Shown: piece after piece, positions 41,701-48,608 of the stretch
Numbering within the stretch: the stretch's first letter is position 1
Layout: each line of letters starts with the position of its first letter
Source of the DNA: Coprovicinus avistercoris
GTDB lineage: Bacteria > Actinomycetota > Coriobacteriia > Coriobacteriales > Atopobiaceae
NCBI GenBank assembly: GCA_018714895.1
Contig: DVMQ01000010.1
Coordinates: 1-55,382, forward strand
DNA length: 55,382 bases
Direction of reading: 5' to 3'
Notes under the pieces: generated by a model
What the model saw: the letters and a program-made list of their open reading frames with translations, nothing else
Databases searched by the model: none
What the model was told of the DNA's origin: nothing
Translations under genes and position numbers: made by a program

Positions 41701-43743
41701 GATAGCCAGCAGGCTTTATCAGGAATCCCCTTTTTAATCGTTGCTCAATCAGATGCAGATGGTGATGGTATACATGAGCAGCATCTTGCACTCACTGATA
41801 AAAATGGCCTCATCTCAACTGAAGTTGGAGAACCCTCCAATAAGAACGACGAAGCTTTATTGCAAAATGAAGATGGATCATGGGCGGTAGATGAATCTAA
41901 GCTCGATCCTGATGCTGGTATTTGGTTCTCTGGTAGAACAGACCTTGAAACCACCCCTCACAACGATCGATCTGCTCTTCCGTTTGATACTTACACCGTC
42001 AACGAACTCCCTTGTAAGACTAATGAAGGGAAGCGGTTGGTTAGCTTTTCTGTTGTCATTTCACAAGACGGCGTTCTTATCAATCGCGGCACTATTACTA
42101 ATGAAAATGGACCGGCGCTCGCCACTGAATTAGTCGCTTCGGATAGCCTCTTACATACCATTCCTGCTCAAAAGGTTCAGCTCACCGATACCGTAAGCTA
42201 TGAAGGACTTGAACGTGGAGCCTCTTACGAAATTAAAGGTCGGCTGGTTCGCCAAGCCACTGGAGAAGCACTTCTCGATTCACAAGGAAATGAAATTGTC
42301 GTTACTAAAACCTTTACTGCCAGTCTTTCTACCGGCAGCATAGATATGTCTTTCGAGCTTGATGCGACGGATCTTTCAGGACAATCTATTGTTGCCTATG
42401 AAACACTCTATCGCGACGGACAGCCTGTTGCAGAACATGAGGATTTAAACGATGAGAATCAAACAGTTTCTGTTCCTCAAATAGCCACCAAAGCATCGGT
42501 AGCAGGTAAAAAGGTTTCCGCTTCAACAGGTGAAGCAACCATTGATGACCTTGTAACTTGTTCTAATTTAGTCCCAGGCGAGCACTATCAATTACATGCA
42601 TACTTGGTAGACGCTGAATCTGGAGATATGGTCCTAGAGAATGAAGAAGCTGTCACAGCAACACAAGATTTTGTTGCAGAAGCACCAAATGAGACACATC
42701 AGATGGGATTGTCTCTTAATGGAGCAAATGTATCCGGCAAAACACTGGTTGTAATGGAACAACTTTCTCAAAATGGTCGTATTGTTGCAGCGCACGAAGA
42801 CCCCACTAGCCAAGACCAGTCTGTCTCCTTTGCATCAATTGGAACAACTCTTGTCGATGCCGCTGATAGCGACCATCACATTACGTCTCACGATGAAATC
42901 CAACTTATTGATACCGTGAGTTATGAAGGTCTTGAGTCAGGAACACCATACACACTTAAAGGTCATCTTGTTGATGGACAAACGGGTAATGAGCTTGTTC
43001 AAGAAGATGGATCCCCTCTGATAGCATCCATCGAGTTTGTTGCAGATCAACCAAGCGGAACAGTTGACGTTACTTTTTCTCTTCCAGCCCAAGCTTTATC
43101 AAATGTTGAGAAAATCGTGGCATTTGAGTTTCTCTATGATCAGGAAGGAAAAGAGCTTGCAAGCCATGCTTCACTAGACGACACCAATCAGACTGTGTAT
43201 ATTCCCTCAATTGGCACAACACTTGTAGAAGCATCTTCAAATAAACACCAGGTAGAGGCCACTGAATCTGTAGAGCTTATCGATACCGTTGTTTATCGTG
43301 GTCTTGAGCCAGGGCGTTCATACCAACTTACTGGAACACTTATGGATGCCAAGACAGGAAATGTCCTACAAGACTATAGTGGCAAACCGATTACAGCAGA
43401 AATATCTTTCACTCCTGAATCGTCCGATGGATCCGAGCAAGTTCACTTCACTTTTAATGCCAATAATCTTGCAGGAACATCGGCAGTTGCATTTGAGCAA
43501 TTAAGAACCGAAGGTACTTTCGTGGCTTCGCATGAAGATCTTGCTGATAAAAACCAGACGGTCAATTTTATAAAACCATCGAGCGGCGCACGTGAGAGTG
43601 TCCCCAAGACTTCTGATAGTACCTTCTTCCCATACGTATTTGTATTGGCGGGAGGTGCTTTGCTAAGCCTTGGATATTTTTTAAGAAAGCGTTTGTCCTA
43701 TGAAATAGGAGTATCTCGCAGACCAACGAAACGTCTGAAGTAA
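38770..43743 (+). CDS. Large Cna-B/SpaA and VaFE-repeat surface protein (sortase substrate)
   Basis: 1657 residues from the ATG at 38770 (GGGAGGTAGG upstream). A basic N-terminus with one membrane segment (LLGLLSVLLVCVGVTPLLF, about 55-73) is followed by LNSC, a lipobox-like tetrad. A large N-terminal domain (about 80-600) is unrecognised. SpaA/Cna-B prealbumin-like domains follow (about 600-1110), with motifs such as REDKAPAGFYPDD and EIKPPEGYLLTD. Four VaFE repeats of about 115 residues (about 1115-1600) then follow, each with an IDTVSYEGLE-like start and a FEQL...SHEDL.D.NQTV end. These resemble T-Q thioester/ester-bond domains. The C-terminus has VPKTS (1611-1615), a hydrophobic helix and a basic tail. 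It is probably an adhesin or pilin-like stalk. Confidence 0.87.
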   Translation: MNSETQGYMPARRTFTHAPRKGRRRARILGGDKLFGGIPVGPGHAGRQLRPLLGLLSVLLVCVGVTPLLFLNSCNHNNKENQATYPHIKNYLLENLDPSLVGQQVSENNPQARIPNGIQVLANAGSLTNSEDIRDTGQLIYVRYTLADQREVRQDETLDSVWEDPEHAAQTVWSQSETVTNVYDVGLSDYYVALIDNTKLNNAGEVLDAAFAEHNTHGEALEGIIFDKDTGIAYIPHALYTADNSSEDFHPISAQLLLSYDFDADRTTVIDVTYDNKRTDLSAVAERMPVSADGLDVTYAVPVVVEQDANKITLSNLAVYLGDSERPLALQEGINAKYDNTTGELELLGSALTVSSIRIEILPDDFSDTVIDAISSSTIAYAAESSSLGMWPYGKLNNLDISKLQEGMAVSYKAPVKYDYNHNHFADIPWAGQMFWKTVPYVYTSFENGSDDYSVGSSNWVFQQIKNGTSWENLKDHISSTPVSASPGDINFMFALPGDNSVGTDLGGLDWSGLISPIQGFQDNPKYDTWINTVAFCSHITQPDNHLTIDEAYNDSFGTVTMRVLKIEPRGNNPYVIIGFCSPQVSTQSGIAVIKFGIQSQGTLSLSKESAEISITQSNPLYSLGGAEYGVYSDSACTAKVGAIVTDEAGSGKLEGLTAGTYYIREDKAPAGFYPDDTVKEVQITAGNTTEETIHEQPGYDIAWNLIQKLDSQLGATAQGSATLAGAQFKISHYGTSNGDISGTPLRTWILESDNQGRVSFDTATFVDGEPYQTTSGQTALPLGTYAIQEIKPPEGYLLTDTSTHVAILESNESNTGVQWKNLNDWFMEASDSSMQGRGISDEVQRGSVKLTKVDKETGKSAPLGAATLEGTTFTIIYEGSSPIVVEGKTLFQNDLVMTIATEPVSTDEGVIYQAQTAENVLPVGNYRIEEQSSGEGYALGHYETSFEITPNNTEVELIPAENPVIRGGLQFNKVDGDSQQALSGIPFLIVAQSDADGDGIHEQHLALTDKNGLISTEVGEPSNKNDEALLQNEDGSWAVDESKLDPDAGIWFSGRTDLETTPHNDRSALPFDTYTVNELPCKTNEGKRLVSFSVVISQDGVLINRGTITNENGPALATELVASDSLLHTIPAQKVQLTDTVSYEGLERGASYEIKGRLVRQATGEALLDSQGNEIVVTKTFTASLSTGSIDMSFELDATDLSGQSIVAYETLYRDGQPVAEHEDLNDENQTVSVPQIATKASVAGKKVSASTGEATIDDLVTCSNLVPGEHYQLHAYLVDAESGDMVLENEEAVTATQDFVAEAPNETHQMGLSLNGANVSGKTLVVMEQLSQNGRIVAAHEDPTSQDQSVSFASIGTTLVDAADSDHHITSHDEIQLIDTVSYEGLESGTPYTLKGHLVDGQTGNELVQEDGSPLIASIEFVADQPSGTVDVTFSLPAQALSNVEKIVAFEFLYDQEGKELASHASLDDTNQTVYIPSIGTTLVEASSNKHQVEATESVELIDTVVYRGLEPGRSYQLTGTLMDAKTGNVLQDYSGKPITAEISFTPESSDGSEQVHFTFNANNLAGTSAVAFEQLRTEGTFVASHEDLADKNQTVNFIKPSSGARESVPKTSDSTFFPYVFVLAGGALLSLGYFLRKRLSYEIGVSRRPTKRLK

Positions 43744-43755
43744 CTCCTAAAGATA

Positions 43756-43795
43756 GAACCCCATTGCCTGACTATTCAGACAATGGGGTTCTTAA
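43756..43795 (+). terminator. Rho-independent terminator between convergent genes
   Basis: Perfect 11-bp stem GAACCCCATTG / CAATGGGGTTC (43756-43766 and 43781-43791) followed by TT on the plus strand. It lies between the VaFE protein and the convergent M28-like gene and may serve both. Confidence 0.8.
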
Positions 43796-43814
43796 GCCCG
43801 TTGGTTAATTACTA

Positions 43815-46331
43815 CTATGCGCGACGAACAATTTCGCAAACGAGATCACGCACAGCAGCAACCTGACGCTCGTCTATCTGTTCGGGCACATCCTCTGGTG
43901 TGTGGGATAACGCCGGATTGATACCATCGTCACTACCCATAATAGTAATAGAGCGCAGAGAAGACTGCATTGCTGCCGTTGCATCAGTTCCTTCAGGCAA
44001 CGAAGCGATTTTCTTCAAGTCAACATGCAGGTCTTTAGCGGTATTTGTGAGCATCCGCACCAATCTTCTATCGGCACGGCGCTTGTTATGGATGCCCTCT
44101 TCTGCCACATATGACAGTCGTCCTGCACCAACAGAGTCGAGGTTGATGAGGAAAGCCCCACGGCATGACGTCCTATGTTCTGCCAAGAATGCTTTTATAC
44201 CTGCATGGTCAAGTGCAGAGGCACCGAGGGCAACAAACCAAATATCATGAGCAATGAGCTCATCATCGCCCATGCTCAAAATGGCTTCGCGCAACTCTTC
44301 TTCACTTGGAGCATTCTCTATATTCTCCCCGCCATCAATAACACGGAATTGAGCTGAAGAGGTTGCTCCGCCTTTCCACTTTCCGCCACGGCGGGGACGA
44401 GGAGAACGATGGCTGTTCTCTTCATCACGTTCGAAGTTTTCCCAGCTACCAATTGCTTGGCCATCTCGTTTAGCATCGAAATCTTCTTCAACGCCAAGCC
44501 ATTCACTCATGCTCTCTTGCTCTTCTTTACGTTTACGTCCGAAGAGGCGATGTGCTTTTCTCCGGGGTTTCGCAGGAGCCTCTGTCATCGGATCAGAAGT
44601 GAGTTGCTTTACTTCGGGAACAACTTCTTGAACAGTATCCACCTCTACTTTACTCGTACTAATTGTTTGATCTGCTGCATTGGATGCTTGCTCTATTTGA
44701 TCAAGCGGCATTGCAACAGTCTCTTCACCCAAAGAAGGGATAGAAGCACTTGAAATTGTTGCTTTTTCCGTCGGTGTAGCTTCTGTTTCAGATGCAAAAG
44801 GATCGTTCTCGGCAACGGAGGGATCTGGCAAATCAAATAGAGCTGCACGACGTCCAAAGCTCACTGCCTTAGGCTTAAATGTTGTAGTGCCCCACTCAGG
44901 ATCATCCGGAGTTTCAGGTGTTGCCGTTTCAATCGGAGCTGAAGGAACGGTAGCATCTGCATCTGCACTAAATCCTGAGTCATCACCATCGCCTGACATA
45001 GGTGCCGTACCATCTGCGTCAGCTTCTTCGACTGGTTTCTGCTCGACAACCTCCTCGGCAACTACTTCAACGACTTCGTTGTTATCATCTTCAGCTGAAG
45101 CGCTCTTCAGCTCTTCATCCTTCATGGAAACTGTTTCTTCAGCAGAAGGCTGCTCAATTACAGCTTCTTCGACCTCTTCATTACTGGTAACTTCGTCAGA
45201 AACATCTGTTAGGGTCGTAGTTTCATCCTGCTCGGACACAACATCCTCGGATGCAGCATCATCGGCAGACACATCGCTCACTTCAGATGCAACTTCCTTA
45301 TGAGATATAACCTCTTCAGAACGTGCTGGCACCGAGACAACTCGCTTTACTGGAACCTTGCGCGTGATCTCTTCAATCGGCTGAGGATCAAGATATTCAA
45401 TCTCACAATCCTTGGGAAGCATTCCCAACTCAGCTACTACTTCTTTGCCGTGACGAACACCAACTACTTCTTCGTATCGGTATCCGACAACCTCTTCTAC
45501 ATATTCAATTTCTTCCTGAGGAACAGACTCACTAACAGTTGTCTCTTCTATTGGCTGTTCATAAGAGCGCTCAGGTGTTGGAACATAGTCAGGATCAAGA
45601 TCATCTGACTGAGGTCTAACTTCGTTCAGTATCGAAAGAAGCGTTGCAACCGAAGATTTATTATCGTTAGAACCAACGGTACAAGGCATAAAACGCTCGG
45701 CTACTGTAGCAACACCTTTTACTGCAGCTGGAATAGCAACAACAATGCCAACAATCCAGAAAATACGGCCTACCATACTTCCTGCAGCGAAGAGCTGAAT
45801 AAGCGCACAAATTGCGACAACAGGAATACTAATTACCGACACTTTATTTATATATGCGTGGAAGGGGGCAAGCTTTGAGGAGAAGAGGAAGTTTTCGCGA
45901 GGCGTGTCGTAGTGTGCAACAACAATAATGGGACGGTTTCCTTTAGAAACAAGTGGGCCGGAAGCCTTATGGCGCGCAATGACATTTTGACTACGTGCGG
46001 GAGGAGAATAGCGCGTCAGTAAATCATTGCCCATAAAATCAAGCGCAAGAATGACTCCTGAGGCAACTGCCAATACTCCAAAGACAATGGTAAGAGGCAG
46101 AATGCCAATACCTGCAATAAGTACGCCAACCAACAGTATGATCTGCAAAATACCGCGCATAAAGGATGCAGCAGAAGAGGCATCAAACTCTTCAATGTCA
46201 ACCTCAACATCGTGCCGCTTCATAACACCAGCGATAGTTTGAGCTGCTTGGAGTTCCTCTTGACTATTTGCTGGAGCAATAGGCACTTTTTGCTCTAGGA
46301 AATCAAGATACTTATGTACGCTACTCGCCAT
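43815..46331 (-). CDS. M28-like membrane peptidase with a large acidic insert, lacking the catalytic Glu pair
   Basis: 838 residues. The N-terminal part contains an M28 start (SQEELQAAQTIAGVMKRH), two membrane helix pairs (about 55-100 and 163-212), VVAHYDTPRE (ligand His140, Asp142) and GSNDNKSS (Asp223). A 440-residue Glu/Val/Ser-rich disordered insert (about 240-680) interrupts the domain. The fold then resumes: WFVALGASALDHAG, INLDSVGAG (Asp732) and LSHTPEDVPEQID (His810). In active M28 enzymes the GAxxxx loop has a Glu-Glu pair (general base and ligand); here the positions are Ser705-Ala706. This points to an inactive or altered enzyme. ACGGAGGAT precedes the ATG. Confidence 0.75.
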   Translation of the reverse strand: MASSVHKYLDFLEQKVPIAPANSQEELQAAQTIAGVMKRHDVEVDIEEFDASSAASFMRGILQIILLVGVLIAGIGILPLTIVFGVLAVASGVILALDFMGNDLLTRYSPPARSQNVIARHKASGPLVSKGNRPIIVVAHYDTPRENFLFSSKLAPFHAYINKVSVISIPVVAICALIQLFAAGSMVGRIFWIVGIVVAIPAAVKGVATVAERFMPCTVGSNDNKSSVATLLSILNEVRPQSDDLDPDYVPTPERSYEQPIEETTVSESVPQEEIEYVEEVVGYRYEEVVGVRHGKEVVAELGMLPKDCEIEYLDPQPIEEITRKVPVKRVVSVPARSEEVISHKEVASEVSDVSADDAASEDVVSEQDETTTLTDVSDEVTSNEEVEEAVIEQPSAEETVSMKDEELKSASAEDDNNEVVEVVAEEVVEQKPVEEADADGTAPMSGDGDDSGFSADADATVPSAPIETATPETPDDPEWGTTTFKPKAVSFGRRAALFDLPDPSVAENDPFASETEATPTEKATISSASIPSLGEETVAMPLDQIEQASNAADQTISTSKVEVDTVQEVVPEVKQLTSDPMTEAPAKPRRKAHRLFGRKRKEEQESMSEWLGVEEDFDAKRDGQAIGSWENFERDEENSHRSPRPRRGGKWKGGATSSAQFRVIDGGENIENAPSEEELREAILSMGDDELIAHDIWFVALGASALDHAGIKAFLAEHRTSCRGAFLINLDSVGAGRLSYVAEEGIHNKRRADRRLVRMLTNTAKDLHVDLKKIASLPEGTDATAAMQSSLRSITIMGSDDGINPALSHTPEDVPEQIDERQVAAVRDLVCEIVRRA

Positions 46332-46594
46332 ACCTATTCATCCTCCGTAAACGGGGGTTCCACACCTTCCGATACTTTTAATATGCATGAGTATACGTCT
46401 CTACCTGCTCTCGCGTCTCAATAGAGCGTATTCCCCACCCAAATGGTGCAATCGAAATTGCTCGCCTTTCTCCTTATAACTATTCCTATTGGAAAGATTA
46501 TCTCCCAAAATGCGATATATCGTTTTATTAGACTCATACAATTGCCATGACACTATCAAATAGCACTTGAAAACAGTCGTAGATTGAGAAGCTT
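46332..46594. other. Divergent intergenic region without a gene
   Basis: 263 bp between the leftward M28-like gene and the rightward WYL gene. It is AT-rich near the WYL start. I see no convincing promoter pair, hairpin or open frame with a ribosome binding site. Confidence 0.5.
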
Positions 46595-47623
46595 ATGACT
46601 AAATATCCTGCAAACGATAGAGAATCTCATCTCAACAGCGACGAAACGATGGCGGAACGTCTTGCGACTTTAGCGCTCCTTTTTATGAATACGCACCATC
46701 CCGTTGATTCTAAATACATCCTCAAGACACTCTATATTCAAGGTGAAGATCCAAGTAAAAAAGAAGTTGAGACTGCAAAGAAAACCTTTGATAGGGATAG
46801 AAAGCGTCTTGCCTCCTGTGGGATACACATCATTTCTGTAACCCTCTCAGATGGAGCCAATGCTTATCAGGTTGATGAGCGTTCCTCTTTTGTTGATTCC
46901 CAAACGCTTTCTACAAGAGACGCCTTTATCCTGTATATGGTGTGTCAACCTTTGCTTAACGATCCTTCTTTTCCTTATGCGGAAGATCTACGTTTGGCTC
47001 TTGCAAAGATTGATCGCAGTTTTCAATCCTCTTCTACACTTTCCCCGCAGCGTCTCTTCAAAGACAGTGTCTCTCAAAAGAATCTCTCAAAAGCAGCAGC
47101 AACAGTGCGGTCGAGCTATATGTCACTCCATGCTTGTCACATTGTTTATACCGACACGAACGGTACAACCTCTGAGCGTGATATTGCCCCATTCGGTTTA
47201 TTCGGGTTGAGAAACTCTATTTACGTGGTGGCAGCTGCTGTTGAAAACAATCAAATCAACAGCGAGAAAATGAGGACTTTTAATATTGAGCGTATCCGTA
47301 GCGCTCAGGAACTACCCTCTCTTTCATTTCAAATCCCTGTTGATTTTGACCTTCAAGACTATATCCGGCTTCCTTTTCAAATTGGCCCCATTAACTGCGA
47401 AGGAACATTCCTTGTTCCAGATAAATTTGAGTCAGATTTGCGACAGATCGTAGGAAAAGCAGGGGTGTTTTACCGAACCGAACAAGGTTTATTTTTAAAG
47501 GTGCCTATAAGTTGTGAGAAAAGCGCAGCTCAATGGGGAATTGCCTGGAGTCTTATTCCAGTTGAGCCAGCATCATTTGTTTGTATCTGGCAAGAAATGA
47601 TTGAGAGGTCATGCAATGGCTAA
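46595..47623 (+). CDS. WYL-domain regulator, first of pair (PafB-like)
   Basis: A 342-residue transcriptional regulator. An N-terminal winged-helix-like region (about residues 20-95, AERLATLALLFMNTHHPVDSKYILKTL) precedes the WYL region (about 170-260) with IVYTDTNGTTSERDIAPFGLFGLRNSIYVVAA, which has the shape of a WYL fold although the WYL triplet itself is degenerate. A C-terminal WCX-type extension follows. It overlaps the next WYL gene by 8 bp. Paired WYL genes in actinobacteria (PafB/PafC) activate the DNA-damage response in mycobacteria. Whether that applies here is inference. ATG 46595 has a weak ribosome binding site. Confidence 0.8.
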   Translation: MTKYPANDRESHLNSDETMAERLATLALLFMNTHHPVDSKYILKTLYIQGEDPSKKEVETAKKTFDRDRKRLASCGIHIISVTLSDGANAYQVDERSSFVDSQTLSTRDAFILYMVCQPLLNDPSFPYAEDLRLALAKIDRSFQSSSTLSPQRLFKDSVSQKNLSKAAATVRSSYMSLHACHIVYTDTNGTTSERDIAPFGLFGLRNSIYVVAAAVENNQINSEKMRTFNIERIRSAQELPSLSFQIPVDFDLQDYIRLPFQIGPINCEGTFLVPDKFESDLRQIVGKAGVFYRTEQGLFLKVPISCEKSAAQWGIAWSLIPVEPASFVCIWQEMIERSCNG

Positions 47624-48608
47624 ACCGAGTTCTTCATCTCAAAGTAGAGGAAGAAAAGGAGGCGTCGAACTTTCACGTCAACTCATCGCCTTGCTTGCCT
47701 CATTTGAACATGAAAACGATACGATTACGCTTTCAGGTGTAATGGAACGTTTAAATATTGATGAAAGACAAGCTCAGCGGCTTATGGATATGCTGCTCGA
47801 TATTGCAGCAACTGAAAACTACTATGTATCCCTCTATCCTTCCGATGATTTAACGGGCATCTCCCTTGCTTTTGATCAAGGCATGCATGGCAGAGCTCTC
47901 CGGCTCACACGAGAAGAAACCATTTCTTTACTAGCAGCCTTGGAGCAAATTGGGATTCCAAAAAATGATCCAACAAGAAGCAAGATTCAAACAATGCTGG
48001 GATCAGTTGATACAGCAAACACCACTATGGAACATCTTGTTTCTCCTTCTGGCACACCTGACATTGCTCACGCCATCACAACATGCATGCAAGCAATTAT
48101 CGACAAACATATTCTTAGTATGGATTACTGCGGCGCAGGTGACACTACTGCTACTCACAGACATGTCATCCCTCGACAGTTACAACAAGATTCAGGCTTT
48201 TGGTATCTCGATTGTTGGGATCTCGATCGAGCGGACTCACGTTTATTCAGACTTGATCGTATGACCAATGTTTGTGACGAGGGTGATATGCCTGAGCGTT
48301 CTCTTAAACAGAATTCAGCATCTCAACCATCAAGCACTGATCAAACGCCCTATAGCGTCACCCTCACGTTTGAAAATGATGAACCTCTCAAACTGTTCAA
48401 TTGGCATGAATTAGAGCGAAAAGAACTAGCTGATGGGCGCATTCGTATACGTACTCCGTATTTAGGTGGAGATTGGCTTGTTCGCCATATTGCAGCCTGT
48501 GCATCACAAGTAACCTGCGATAACAAATTCATCATGGAACGCGCTAAGAAATACGCCCAATCGTTACAACTAACTGCTAGTGAGTACTACGACGCCAACT
48601 CTCAATAA
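47616..48608 (+). CDS. WYL-domain regulator, second of pair (PafC-like)
   Basis: A 330-residue partner of the preceding gene. The N-terminal helix-turn-helix region (LSRQLIALLASFEHENDTITLSGVMERLNIDERQAQRLMDML) is followed by the WYL domain with STHRHVIPRQ-type strand and FWYLDCWDLDRADSRLFRLDRM, then a WCX-like end. The start ATG at 47616 overlaps the previous stop and has GAGAGG upstream. Its 3' end overlaps the convergent DinG gene by 32 bp, so antisense interference between the two transcripts is possible. Confidence 0.82.
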   Translation: MAKPSSSSQSRGRKGGVELSRQLIALLASFEHENDTITLSGVMERLNIDERQAQRLMDMLLDIAATENYYVSLYPSDDLTGISLAFDQGMHGRALRLTREETISLLAALEQIGIPKNDPTRSKIQTMLGSVDTANTTMEHLVSPSGTPDIAHAITTCMQAIIDKHILSMDYCGAGDTTATHRHVIPRQLQQDSGFWYLDCWDLDRADSRLFRLDRMTNVCDEGDMPERSLKQNSASQPSSTDQTPYSVTLTFENDEPLKLFNWHELERKELADGRIRIRTPYLGGDWLVRHIAACASQVTCDNKFIMERAKKYAQSLQLTASEYYDANSQ

